64,000 nucleotides of DNA from the NCBI GenBank assembly GCA_034440615.1, contig JAOTOM010004131.1, positions 1 through 64,000 of the forward strand, in the 5' to 3' direction. This document shows, in pieces, positions 44,650 through 56,548 of the stretch. Every line of letters starts with the position of its first letter. The first letter of the stretch is position 1. The translations under genes and the position numbers were made by a program. Source of the DNA: Ashinkailepas kermadecensis. Taxonomy: Eukaryota > Arthropoda > Thecostraca > Neolepadidae. The notes below the pieces were generated by a model. That model did no database searches. It was not told the DNA's origin and was given only the letters and a program-made list of their open reading frames with translations.

Positions 44650-47600
44650 CCCCTCTGTGTGTATTCATAAAGTCATAAAGTGTTCAGACTTAATAAGAGC
44701 CACAACGGCCCACCCAGGTTAAGTCTGCAAAGGGAAGATACAATCAGCCTAGACAAAAAGACACTCATCACCCCAACCAATAACGCATCCCAAATTTCAA
44801 AGAAAATAACCACAAACATCTCACACTCCCATCAATACTTATATATACCTTATCTGTCCAGCCCTATTCACTCGATTCCACGCAAAACACGTGTGGATCG
44901 CGTGCCCGCCAATAATTTTCAGACCCCATCCATGCCTACTTACCGTGACACCTATTAGCATAAATAGCACCCCATCCACCACTAATTAGAACTAAAAAAT
45001 TATATTTTCCACCCCATTCCGATTGCATAGCCTTTCCTCGCCGAGGAAGTGGATGCCATTTCATATGGCTTGGTGAAAGCAACAGAAAACGACGGATTAT
45101 CTGGCTAAAAATTGGTTTGTTCACCGAGTCATACGTTATTACTTGAGACATGTTCCGTGCGCCTTCACGAAATCGTTCTTCTTAAAACAGATGTTTTTAG
45201 ATGATTGACATACCATGATTTCGCATGTTCCTGACCACGACGCCGCATCTTTCCAAGTCCAAAGGATATAATTTACCATGATTGATCTCGAATGCCTTTA
45301 CCCAGAACATCATAGGGTGATTCTATGGGCTGTATTTGAATTCAGAGATCATTTTTACCGGGCTGTTAACTTCAAATAATTCCCTTGCAGGCTTTTTTTA
45401 GCCACAGTATATCATATTTTCTGCGACCCTCCACTTTGCATGGCACATTAATGATGCACATATTAGGACCAAATAGGATATTGGTAGATTTGTACCATCG
45501 TAAGCTATGCTCTGGTGCTCAGTTGGTGGATCTATCTAAAACAGACTTTGACAGTTATGCTAGAATATCCCAGTGGAACATCTTTCGGGGATTTCATCTT
45601 CCGTAGCTAAAGCTCTGCTAGCGCAGTGGAAGTAGGAGGTAAATAAGAGCTCTGTTGCTTAACCTGCTCGTCGCGATTGCACAAAGATGACATCGACATT
45701 GAATGCTATCGATCACATGTGAAAACAATCTAACTCCCCAAAATATCTATATATATATTTTTTTTTTTTTTTAATTGTCGTCCCCATATCAGATCAGCAG
45801 CAGCCTATCCTAATTTGGCTGTATGCACCTTCATTGGTCTTTCAGTGTGGGGCTTCCCTAGGTGAGCTGCCCATAGATCAGGACAGCCAACCCACGGGTG
45901 CCTCGGGATGCAAGCAAGAGATACAACATAATGTGATTATACCAATACTATTACCATCCCTTCTGTATTTTCTTTTTTTTGCAGATAGACTACCACCAAT
46001 TAGTAGAAAGGAAATGAGACCCCGGGAAAACCATGGGCGGTAGCAAGCTAGTAGCGCCCACGGAATTCCCAGGGTGACAAGTTGAAATGTTAGGGGAGTA
46101 CAGAAAAGATGAAAGCATTCAGACGAAGATAACTCATGCAGAATATGCATGGGTGAATACGAACCTAACAGAATCCTCCATCACAAAAAAGAAACAAAAA
46201 CAAAACGAAACAAAAACAAAAACCCATTCATTCACGCACATCATACTTTTCAATATATGTAACTTCACATCATATTGAAGTTACATGACTCTCTGACTGG
46301 CGAGATTATAGAGAGTCCACCCACTTCCCTTTTACCGAGGATTGTAGAGGCGGTCCCACTGCGTGTGTTGAAGAGCTCATCATCAAACCCAAATCGCAAG
46401 GTAGCAGATTTCCAGGGCCCCTGGAAATCGTGCGAAAGATAGCTCATAGTTATTTGTGCCTTTCATGTGACACTTTCCTGTGTAGAATACTTCAACTAAT
46501 TCCCTGATCTCTAGCAGTACGTGAGCGAAGTCTCATTGTTTAGCACAGAGGCTCCTGAACCATGAGACAATGACGCGATCTCGTGCACGAGGTCTAGCGG
46601 ATCAGACTGAAGCCAACACGTACTCCAACACGCAGCATGCTGCCGTCCGCAGGCCCATTGCCGAGCCACTGTACAGTGTTCCGGCGTCAGACCATCCGAC
46701 CACATCCAATAGCAAGACCCTCTGAATGGCCATCGTCACGTCGCGTCACGTGTGAACCTACATCCGACCCAGGGCACGTACGGACGACATGGAGCAACGT
46801 GCTCGCCGCAGCCCATACACCCCGGTCATAGAGCCTGCACGCGGCCACGTGGAAAATTTAGTGCGATCGTAAGGAATTTTCACTTACTCCTGACCGAATA
46901 TACCGGCTGGGCTCCGGCGAGCGACATGAAGATGCATGCTTGCGTCTTTCCCTCTCCTATATTGCTGCTACAACCTTCTTCATCCCATGGTGTGGGAGTG
47001 ATAGGAGCCGGCGAAAGGAACTTCGACTCACTAGCTATCTCACTAGCCTATCGACCACGTACGATATGCCTCGATCTCATCTCTGCACACGTATGAGCCC
47101 TCAATGTGAAGTCCGGGGTACGTGCAAGGTTGGACTAGATCGCAAGTAACATGCGATCATTTATTTCAATAAACCCGAGAATAAAATTAAGGAAGCTTCG
47201 AGAAGGTCACACAGTTTTTGAATTAGTAGTGGATATGCTGTCATATTGCTCACCAGCTACGCAGCATCGTAGCTTTTTCGATTTCAACACAATATATTCG
47301 CAGTGTCTTTCCTTGTAACAGAAGATGAATTTGCATGATTGATTGCAGACTGCAGGTGACATCTGCAATTCTAATGTTGACATTTTTCTACGCCGCCAAA
47401 CTGCACGACAGATAAACTACCAAACTGGTCGACAATTCGCCACAAGCCATGGCCGGGGCCGCCGTCGGATCGGCCGTCAGCCGCCTCAGAGTTTCCCACC
47501 CCGGCGAAAACAAGCCCAGACACACAACGAGCAGGAATCCAGCATGACGTCACAAAGACACAGGTGAAAATTTGGCTGCCCTTGAGCGGCCGGGGCAGAA

Positions 47601-47719
47601 CACAAGAACCTGCCGCGACCGACTGCAAGTAAAATAACACAAGAAAACAGAGGGCCACCCCCCTACACCTACTTTCTGCCGAGGCGGGTGTCCGCAACAG
47701 CAACGCCGGATATGCCGGC
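44650..47719. other. 3-kb unique region, no recognised gene
   Basis: Short protein-like frames occur at 45151-44936 (minus) and 45385-45606 (plus) but have no recognisable domain. Poly(T) lies at about 45757-45772 and an A-rich (AAAAC)-type tract at 46186-46225. No transposon ends were identified. Confidence 0.4.
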
Positions 47720-47815
47720 CGGTGCCCAGCAAGTAGCTTGCCAGGTCAGTGGCCGCCACACCACCAGGTACAGTGACCTGCCAGGTCAGGGGCCGCCGCA
47801 GCACCAGGTACAGTG
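47720..47815. repeat. ~45-bp direct duplication
   Basis: GCCAGGTCAG(T/G)GGCCGCC(A/G)CA followed by (C/G)CACCAGGTACAGTGACC occurs twice (47739 and 47780 regions). Confidence 0.9.
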
Positions 47816-48435
47816 ACCGCCGAAAAGCCAGCCACTTCGCTCAAGAGTCGCAACCGCCAAGAACCAATGGCAGGTCACAAAGAAAAAAATACGGCCGGCT
47901 GTGTAAATGATGTTGAAATGAAGCGCATGTTAAATAAACAAACACACACTCCTGAGGGGAATTTAGACGACCCGTAAACCACCCAGTCTCGGAGTGACAT
48001 CAATGCAGAGCAGGCCATTCGCCTCGCCACGTGCTTTTAACTTGCTTCCCTCCCTTTTCATGTGGATATCAATTGCAGTGGGAGGATGGAGGCTAAGACG
48101 TCAGTGTGTGGGTCCGCGCAGCATCGCTTAACGTCGCTAGACAGTGGCCTCTCTTGAGGTGGTGCCAAACCTATTTTGTCAGCCCTCCATTTCTTCTTTT
48201 CCATTTCCACTAGAATTCCAACACCTTCATACCTTGCGCTAGGACTGTGCCGAGAACAGGATGTAGAGCTCACAGGCCGAATCGCAAGCTAAAAGGGCGC
48301 TGTTCGAACCTGCATTACCAACCCCTCCCCTTTTCCTTTTGCGCTCAACTCCTCCCCCTTCTCTTTAGATGAACAACTGCCGGGGCCCCACACTACTCAG
48401 TGGATCGGACCAGAGAATTGCGAAATTGGGAATCC

Positions 48436-48437
<2 letters not shown>
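47816..48437. other. Unique spacer
   Basis: No gene recognised. Confidence 0.5.
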
Positions 48438-48522
<85 letters not shown>

Positions 48523-48592
48523 GTCAGACAGTTGCGACCCACCTATCGAAACACCTATCGACCCACCTATCGACCCACCTATCCCCACTTAC
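48438..48592. repeat. (CT)n microsatellite then 12-bp ACCTATCGACCC repeat
   Basis: CT repeats run to 48519. ACCTATCGA(C/A)(C/A)C follows about four times at 48541-48585. Confidence 0.95.
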
Positions 48593-48839
48593 TGTGATCT
48601 GGATCGGGATAACCGGGCGCATACCACATAGTCCATTTCAGTCGAACACTCGCCGCCATCAAAACAGGCCTTTGCCCGCGCCGCTGAGCCGAGAGTTCAT
48701 TAACCCTCTGGGGAGGATCCGACGAGAACTGTTACTCCTCGTAGGCCGTTGTGATTCTCCCCGGCACTGGGTCACGAGCACACAACAAATGTGACGAAAC
48801 TTCCTCCCGCTTTAGGCACGGAGACGGACAAAATTACAC

Positions 48840-49589
48840 CCAGTGGACAGTTATTAACACGCTCAGCAGACGGAAAGTAAAGGAGGCAGGTCTGAATGAT
48901 CTGCAGCCGGACGGGAGGGTCCGACCGGTGTAAGTTGGATATCAGATGTATATTGGCGTCACGAATAGCTTGGCAGTCAGGCTGGCCGTCCTGGCACCTG
49001 AATATCCTGCTCAGGTTTAGGTGTGTGGGGAAACAGTAGACCAGGATATGCAGGTGTCAGAACGCTCAGCCTCGCTGCCAAGTTATTTGTGAGGCCAATT
49101 ACGATAATTATTTATTGAGGGCGGAAAGGTCACTGGCGCTCCATTGTCTCTCCCTTTGGTCAAATAGCTCTACCATGGTGCGAGATACGTCAGAAACTTA
49201 CATGTGGCTGAAAGAAATGCAAAGCTGAAATGTGCCGTGTTGATGACACAGGTCGGCTTGGCTCGATCCGAGACTCCCCCCCCCCCCTCCCCAAATCTTT
49301 CTACCGGAAGATTTGCTTAGAAATTGTTGAAGGTATGTCACACGGAGATAATCTAACCGGTGATTCGCGAATCATCCCAGATAGCGTTAGAGAAACCCTC
49401 TACCAGCATTATCAGAATTATATCCCAAAACTTACTATACGCCAGAACCACTTAAAGCTTACCAGCTAATTTCACTGAGAACCACAAGGAGATTTTTTTG
49501 TCTATCTCTATAATTGCAAGTCTGCCCACTCTGAACAACGGCACATGGGAGCAAACCATGACCTCGCACGAGCTATCTTGCATATATAG
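48840..49589 (+). pseudogene. Decayed coding region, product unknown (plus strand)
   Basis: Conceptual reading gives protein-like stretches separated by single stops in one frame: VKEAGLNDLQPDGRVRPV, stop, VGYQMYIGVTNSLAVRLAVL, stop, VCGETVDQDMQ, then LYHGARYVRNLHVAERNAKL. After a C-run at 49278-49290 the next frame reads FYRKICLEIVEGMSH...IIPDSVRETLYQHYQNYIP (49290-49440). A third frame gives FFVYLYNCKSAHSEQRHMGA and stops at 49587-49589. Five internal stops are each one C-to-T change from CAA, CAG or CGA. I do not recognise the protein. The alternative is chance, but the density of long near-open stretches without repeats is unusual for this window. Confidence 0.4.
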
Positions 49590-49674
49590 GTGGTGAGAAA
49601 CAAACCTACATCATACCAAAAATATGTCCGTGTCTTGGTACATTCCCTGTCAATGCTTTAATTTCCTTAATTTT

Positions 49675-50754
49675 TCATTCTAGTATGACACAAGTTGCAT
49701 CCCAAGCACGTTGCATCTGTTGGCTAAGATGCTCCCATGTGCCGTTAAGTCTGGATGCCAGCTGACAATCTAGATGTTCTTTTTCAGTCAGCGAGGCAGA
49801 CAAACTGCAATCGGATTGTATTCTCTCTGAATTTATTTTGATGCGAAAATCTAGGGTCAGGCAAAAGGGAGTGAAATTGCTCGAGGTATGCCTTTATTTC
49901 TGGCAACTTTGAGCTCACGTTTACCGCAATATGTCTCTTAAGCATCACATTGCTTCCACGCATACCCGGGTAAACAATGCATGCGTTGCCAACCCTTGAA
50001 CTCCGCCCCTATGCTCTGGACTCGTCAGTACATTTTCACCCTGGATGCTGAGTGCCTGATGACAAGTTCGAAAAGCCCATTCCCACAAGTTGGTATCGTT
50101 GCGGGCTGCCAGGGCACTGACCCATAATGTGTGCCACAAATTGCGGTTATGCATGAAACGTTGGGCGTCCAGCAATAGGTGGCAGGTCAAACACGGCCAG
50201 GATGGTTACCCTTCCACCTTCCGTTAATCCAGCAGGCCTGGTTCGCGATATTGTGTCGGAGGATGGTAAGACAATTTTCGGCGTTCCGTGGGGCCCAGGG
50301 ACAGGCAAGAGAGTTAGTTGGTCTCCCCGTAAAAATTCAGAGCAGGATAGGTTAAAAAGACGATCGGACACCACACCGACCGGTTTGTGGCCCGGGACCG
50401 CCAGCGGGGTGGCTGTCGGTCGCAAGTTTTCAACGTGTAAGTCCGTGCAGAACGCCGACTGAGTAAGGTTGAGTAGGTCGGCCATTAATACCCGAGCCCA
50501 GATATAAGAGACCGCAGAAAATAACGGAACGTCGCAGCCCAGTGTGACCGAGCCCTGAAGGCAGTAGCGAAAATAGTAGATAACCATACACAATCAAGGG
50601 TATCGCGCCAGCCTGGCGCGATACCCTTGTCACAGATGTGGACGGCGGCCATGCGTAAATGAATGGCTGGTGGCGATACACCGCAGCGTACCAGTACACA
50701 CCCGACGCTACCCAAAACAAAACGGCCAAACCTCACGGCTCGCACCAGTGGCAT
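49675..50754 (-). pseudogene. Decayed coding region, product unknown (minus strand)
   Basis: Successive minus-strand frames chain together. The segments are 50593-50147 (148 codons: FSAVSYIWARVLMADLLNLT ... GGRVTILAV), 50190-49945 (CHLLLDAQRFMHNRNLWHTL ... VCVEAM), 49969-49784 (62 codons: MLKRHIAVNVSSKLPEIKAY) and about 49829-49675 (SLTEKEHLDCQLASRLNGTW ... CVILE, stop). Each transition is an overlap of frames, i.e. a likely single-base indel. An N-terminal part may extend to 50754. No domain was recognised. The stop lies 86 bp from the stop of the convergent plus-strand relic, a compact tail-to-tail layout. Confidence 0.42.
50595..50629. other. Perfect 17-bp inverted repeat with 1-bp loop
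   Basis: CAAGGGTATCGCGCCAG, loop C, CTGGCGCGATACCCTTG. It lies at the upstream edge of the longest minus-strand relic frame (50593). Confidence 0.95.
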
Positions 50755-50872
50755 AGGCGGGAACCAGGAACAAACCGTTAAAGGGCAGTGCAGTTAAGCT
50801 GGAGGACATGGGTATGAAGGTCGGCCCAAACGATCACTCCACCGGGCGGCCGCCGTACACGTGCGCCGGCCA

Positions 50873-51027
50873 TGCCCACCAGTGGCCACTCTCACCAGTG
50901 GCCACGCCCACCAGTAGCCACGCCCACCAGTGGCCGCGCACGCGAGTGGCCTCGCACACCTGTGGTCGGCCACGCCCACTAGTGGCCGCGAACACCAGTG
51001 GCAGGCCACGCCCACCAGTGGTAGTTG
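50873..51027. repeat. ~18-20-bp degenerate repeat of CCACGCCCACCAGTGGCC
   Basis: CCACGCCCACCAGTGGCC and variants (CTAGTGG, GCGAGTGGCC) recur about eight times. CCACCAGTGG-type strings are weakly palindromic. Confidence 0.88.
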
Positions 51028-51065
51028 CGACAGCAGTAAGCCGCCGGTCGTTCAGGCCTCGCCTC

Positions 51066-51765
51066 ACAAGTGGCCCAGACAAGAGCCGGCCCTCACTACA
51101 CATGGCGCCCCGGACGAGAGCAGGCCCTCACTACACATGGCGCCCCCGACGAGAGCAGGCCCTCACTACACATGGCACCCCGAACGAGAGCAGGCCCGCA
51201 CTACACATGGCACCCCAGACGAGAGCCGGTCCGCACTACATATGGCGCCCCCGACGAGAGCAGGCACGCACTACATATGGCACCCCGGACGAGAGCAGGT
51301 CCGCACTACACATGGCACCCCGGACGAGAGCAGGCCCGCACTACACATGGCACCCCAGACGAAAGCCGGTCCACACTACACATGGCGCCCGGACGAGAGC
51401 AGGTCCGCATTGCACATGGCACCCCAGACGAGAGCCGGTCCGCACTACACATGGCACCCCAGACGAGAGCCGGTCCGCACTACACATGGCACCCCAGACG
51501 AAAGCCGGTCCGCACTACACATGGCGCCCCGGACGAGAGCAGGCCCTCACTACACATGGCACCCCGAACGAGAGCAGGCCCGCACTACACATGGCACCCC
51601 AGACGAGAGCCGGTCCGCACTACACATGGCACCCCAGACGAGAGCCGGTCCGCACTACACATGGCGCCCCGGACGAGAGCAGGTCCGCACTACACATGGC
51701 ACCCCGGACGAGAGCAGGGCCGCACTACACATGGCACCCCGGACGAGAGCCGGCCCGGCCCGCCC
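51066..51765. repeat. Minisatellite, 36-bp unit, about 19 copies
   Basis: The unit is CGGACGAGAGCAGGCCCGCA CTACACATGGCACCCC. Variants GGCGCCCC/GGCACCCC, AGACGA(G/A)AGCCGGT and CTCACT are mixed along the array. The length divides by three and three plus-strand frames stay open (up to 353 codons) with no coding meaning. Confidence 0.97.
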
Positions 51766-52223
51766 TACACAATACTCGCTTATCCCTGCCGAGATCATCC
51801 ATGGATGGTCACGGCAGATTCCAAATAGCAAGCAGCTCGAATACTCGCACTTCGCACACACTCAACTGAATTGTGCACACATCGCCTATAATAATGTTTG
51901 TTTGGTCTAATTGCAACTCGCCGTTGAATCCAATAAGAAGCAGATTTCACCACAACCCGAGCCGACATCTCCCACATCCCGTATTGCCCAGCTACAGCAA
52001 CACAATCCAATTCCTTTCTGGGAAATATATCAGGCTTTTGCATTATATGCAGTTTGTATCTCGTGGTTGCACTGCTTCACTAATCCATGAATTGCCGACG
52101 TATATCTGCACAAACACGAAGAACACCGACCTTCGGAATCATGCCTGGTGGAATTTCACCCATGTATGATGTCAGGAGTACGCCTCAACCCATCCTGATC
52201 AGAGTCGCTGTGCCGTTCAGTGC
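51766..52223. other. Unique spacer
   Basis: No gene recognised. Confidence 0.5.
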
Positions 52224-52900
52224 AGACTCCAGAGTGGCACAGTGCCACTCAGTGCAGATTGCAGAGTGGCACAGTGCCACTCAGTGCAGACTGCAGAGTG
52301 GCACAGTGCCACTCAGTACAGACTGCAGAGTGGCACAGTGCCACTCAGTGCAGACTGCAGAGTGGCATAGTGCCACTCAGTGCAGACTGCAGAGTGGCAC
52401 AGTGCCACTCAGTGCAGACTCCAGAGTGGCACAGTGCCACTCAGTGCAGACTCCAGAGTGGCGCAGTGCCACTCCGTGCAGATTGTAGAGTGGCACAGTG
52501 CCACTCAGTGCAGACTGCAGAGTGGCACAGTACCACTCAGTGCAGACTGCGAGTGGACGTGTCACTAGTGCAGACTCAGAGTGGCACAGTGCCACTCAGT
52601 GCAGACTCAGAGTGGCACAGTGCCACTCAGTGCAGACTCCAGAGTGGCGCAGTGCCACTCCGTGCAGATTGTAGAGTGGCACAGTGCCACTCAGTGCAGA
52701 CTCCAGAGTGGCACAGTGCCACTCAGTGCAGACTGCAGAGTGGCACAGTGTCACTCAGTGCAGACTCCAGAGTGGCACAGTGCCACTCAGTGCAGACTGC
52801 AGAGTGGCACAGTGCCACTCAGTGCAGACTGCAGAGTGGCACAGTGCCACTTAGTGCAGACTGCAGGTTGGCACAGTGCCACTCAGTGCAGATTGTAGAT
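52224..52900. repeat. Palindromic minisatellite, 32-bp unit, about 21 copies
   Basis: The unit is CTGCAGAGTGGCACAGTGCC ACTCAGTGCAGA. GAGTGGCAC, A, GTGCCACTC forms a perfect 9-bp stem with a one-base loop. Outside it CTGCA pairs with TGCAG after a 2-base bulge, so nearly the whole unit folds back on itself. Variants (CTCCAG, TTGTAG, GGCGCAG) affect mainly the outer stem. Confidence 0.97.
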
Positions 52901-53642
52901 AGTGCATGCGGCGGTAGATGACAATTTAAGCGTGTAGGAACTTGCTGAAACAAAGGGGCCATAATATAATGTAAGTTATTGATACGAGGCGGGAAGGGGG
53001 GGCTGGCCCGAGCCCGGCGCCAACCAGATCCGACTCCACCGAGCTCATGTCAGCCTTCGTTCCACTCGTGCTGAGCCCCACCCAGACCATGCTCCCGTGC
53101 GCCCGACCAGTCACCCCCAGAGGTAACCCCATCAGTCACCCTCAGGTCCGGCCTGGCTGGCGCCCATCTCAGCCAGGCAAGACTCAGCCAAGGCAGAGTA
53201 TTTCAGCTGAACTGACCTGTGGACGCCATGAGTCATAAGTTTTAGTAATACGTTTTAGTTATTGATCCTGGGCCTGAGAATCGACATCGAATAGTGTTTG
53301 AACGACCGACACCCGGTAATTGGATGATGGGGAAGATATTGAACGCCAGTTGCCGCGGCATACAATTGGAAGTCGCTCAATAGCACAATACATTCTGAGT
53401 TAACACGCGCGCCAGAGGGCATCACACAACGCGCACCGAAGGGGAGGGGATCCTTAAGATTCGCCCCCTTATGATCTCGGAAACTATTGAAGTAAGAAGC
53501 ACAAAATGTATGGCGTAGACTACGGCCGTAGTGACGTCGCAATAGTATGAACTTCATGATATTGGGTCAATGTCTTCAGGGTCAAATAAGGTCGCAATCG
53601 GCCGCCAGGCCTCGCCTCCACGCCACCGCGGTGACGTGACGG
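52901..53642. other. Unique region
   Basis: No gene recognised. CC-rich sequence lies at 53030-53200. Confidence 0.5.
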
Positions 53643-53678
53643 TTAAAAATATATATCCAATCGGATATATATTTTTAA
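53643..53678. other. 16-bp inverted repeat with 4-bp loop
   Basis: TTAAAAATATATATCC, loop AATC, GGATATATATTTTTAA. Perfect, and AT-rich enough to extrude easily. Confidence 0.95.
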
Positions 53679-53807
53679 ATCCCCCCTTCAACCGTTCCTT
53701 CTGGATCCACACCTGAGTAAATAAAGGGCTTCTTGAGAGCTGAAAGGGCCCCCGCTCCCCTTCAGAACATCTTGAGAGGCTGGGTCGCTAGTGGGGACGA
53801 GGGAATA

Positions 53808-53811
<4 letters not shown>

Positions 53812-53868
<57 letters not shown>
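53812..53868. repeat. (TA)n microsatellite
   Basis: About 57 bp of AT dinucleotides. Confidence 0.99.
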
Positions 53869-53873
<5 letters not shown>

Positions 53874-55127
53874 CCATAACCACCGACATATACATTGTTA
53901 TTCATGCGCTCGTGTCATAGGATAGAAAACGAGGATATCGTAGCACAAACGGGAACAGCTATCACGCATGCACTAACAAGAATCAGTAGATTCATAAATA
54001 TACGTAATAGCACACCATTGATGATCATAACCTAGAAATGCACTTATGAAGTTTTTAAAATAGACCCTGCAGTCCTGACCCTGCAGCTTACAGGCTATTT
54101 CTGTAAGTTGCCATATTGCACTGCTGAATATCGTTCGGCAATCTGTTCAAAGATTTCCCAGTTCGGTACATCGATCTCTGCCTCTCGAACTTCGATCAGG
54201 TATTTGGAATGTCTATATGCTTGTCTTGATTCACATTACATCACCTCACATATTCAAGAAATTGTACTTATGCGATCTTATATGGCCGATGTGAAGTGTC
54301 CCTGGGCCGACAGAGCGGCTCAAAGCCCTCTGGGTTGAAGGAGAGGACTAAAGCCCCCTGGGTTGAAGGAGATGACCAAAGCCCCCTGGGCTGGCGAGGG
54401 GTCCGGATAATTGGAAGGGCTAATGGGCTGTAGTTTTTTCATGGACATTTCCAAGAAGGGGCAAAGACCAACAAAATATACATGACAGCGAAAACTTGGT
54501 TGAGATAAGAAATTTGACCATGCAAAGAAGAAATGTGCAACCCAATTGAAGTGGGGGCTCTAGAGTTCATAGCTTTCATCTAAAAAATGATCCTGCGGGC
54601 TAATGGAGAGCCCCTGTCAGCAAAAACGACCCGACACAATACAGAGGAACCCAGTGCAAACGGAGGAGGGCTCCCCTGGCCACCAGAGGGGACCACATGG
54701 TAATCGGAGCCCCCTCCCGAGTCCATATGACCGGCCCCTATGCCAACTGAATGAGCCCAAATGATATGAAGGGCTTTGGGCTGACGAATGGGGCCCCGTG
54801 CCGTTGGAAGACTTTCCGGTCTGGCGGATAGGGCGCCGGCCAGAAATGAGGGCTCTGGGTCAAGGGAGAGGTCCGTGTGCCAATATGCGCCTTATTATGT
54901 GCCTTCTTATTGAAATTAGTAGTGAGGTGGTGCATATCACTGAAAGGAGGCACAGTCTACCATGGCCCAGTTTACCTTAGGGTTATCCGATACGTGCTAT
55001 GTCTTTAGGCCAATCTGTATCTCTTGGAACTGGCACTAAAATAGTCGCTTATACGCACAGTCGTAAAAACGTGCGTATGGGGGAGCTTGCAGGAATCCAT
55101 GCCCACATTACTCGTGATCATAACCAC
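53869..55127. other. Unique region with ~27-bp repeats at 54320-54392
   Basis: AAAGCCCCCTGGGTTGAAGG AGA recurs three times. From 54400 to 54880 GGGCT/GAGCCCC/GGGGCCCC motifs recur at 20-35-bp spacing, possibly a worn tandem array like that at 38.7-39.8 kb. No gene recognised. Confidence 0.5.
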
Positions 55128-55397
55128 CAACCCTACGTGACAAAATGGCGCTCTCCCAGACTAATGTTTCATTGGCGTTCCTACCTTCCTACCAATCCTA
55201 CGTGACAAAATGGTGCTCTTTGCGTTTAATGTTTCATTAGACTGCCTATACCAATCTTACGGGACCAATCCTACGTGACAAAATGGTGCTCTTTGCGTTT
55301 AATGTTTCATTAGCCTGCCTATACCAATCTTACGGGACCAATCTTACGGGACAAAATGGTGTTCTCCGCGTCTAATGTTTCAGTAGTGTTCCTACTT
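55128..55397. repeat. Tandem repeat, 66-73-bp unit, 4 copies
   Basis: The unit contains CCTACGTGACAAAATGGTGC TCTTTGCGTTTAATGTTTCA TTAG. TACGTGACAAAATGG-type starts are at 55133, 55199, 55272 and about 55345. A 13-bp CCAATCTTACGGGA insertion distinguishes later copies. Confidence 0.92.
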
Positions 55398-55489
55398 CAG
55401 ATTGTTCCTTCTTGCACATCACCATTTTAGCCATGTATTTTTGATCGAATCACATAGCATTTACGAACAATTCAAACAATAGCAACAGT

Positions 55490-56020
55490 GACTAAGGCTG
55501 GCTGGCGGAGCATCCATATTGGGGAGGGGAGTCCGCGATGTTGACGTGGCTCCGGTTCGTCACCAGAATCTGCCGTAACAGAGAGTCGTGGACACCGCAA
55601 CTTTTCACATCATCGCCAAGCGGGGTCGCACAATGCGCCGCAGCACGGCAACGTTCCCGTGAGCATTCACTCAGCGAGTCGTTGCCGAGCACATTCCGCC
55701 AGCCACTGTCCGACCAGCCGACGCCGCTCCGCGTCTGCAGATGTGACGACGTCGCTGACGGCTCCCACCGGTCGCCGCCGACCGCGTGCCGCGTCCACTG
55801 CTGGCCTCAATTCGTCGGCCGGAAGACCCCCGGTCCGTGTTATCGCCGATGTCGACGCGTCCATCGTCGACGTCGACGCGTCGACGATGGACGCAATGGC
55901 GCCGCCGCTTTTCAGAACCGGAAGTGGGCCTCATGAGAGCGATCGCGAAGCGTTGCCCAGAGACGGCAGGGGATGAAGTGGGAATGGAAATGCTCTCTGA
56001 CGAGCCGCGAACATGCAATA
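55490..56020. other. CpG-rich block with a GTCGACG hairpin
   Basis: 55861-55890 is a hairpin: CCATCGTCGACG, loop TCGACG, CGTCGACGATGG. Surrounding DNA is CGxCG-rich with overlapping open frames on both strands and no recognisable domain. Confidence 0.6.
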
Positions 56021-56548
56021 TGCGGGCACCGTGCGGTGTACATGCAATGGGAAGGGGACGGGTCTGGAACTAGAAAGACTGTTCCAGCTGCATACTCTAC
56101 GGTGTGCTGCAATTGATAGGTATCATTGGTTTGTGGACAGGAGCCGATACAGGGGGCACTGGGAGCATGTGGTTGCCCCCTCCCCTCCCATCTCTCAACG
56201 GATTTGTCGGTCAAGAACGCCCTTTCAGGCCCTCCGGGGAAATGTGCTTCCAGCATGAAAATTCCTGGATCAGTCCCTGTTTTTGGTGGCTCACGTTCAT
56301 ATTTGTTTGCTAACAAATACATGACATGTGCAGCTTCGTGAGTTGTTTTCAATACTTAACTTATGAAGAAAACCCCGATAAAATGTCTTACCACAAAGGG
56401 TGTGCAGCTAAGCATAGGAGCGATGCACTTGCAGTAGCATTGAAGAGCATACAATGCATGAGTAGAGAAACTTGCCAATTAGAGTATTATCAGTGTCAAC
56501 CAACTTAACGAAGCTAGGAAAGAAAACCCATCAGAATGATACTGTAGA
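56021..56548. other. Unique spacer
   Basis: No gene recognised. Confidence 0.5.

Noticed and set aside
45834..46150. Retrotransposon 5' region suggested by protein-like minus-strand frame
   Set aside because: No endonuclease, reverse transcriptase or gag motif is present, and the frames are short.
48240..48320. tRNA or tRNA-derived SINE suggested by GCTGTTCGAACCTGC
   Set aside because: A B-box-like string is present, but no A box at the right distance and no cloverleaf could be drawn.
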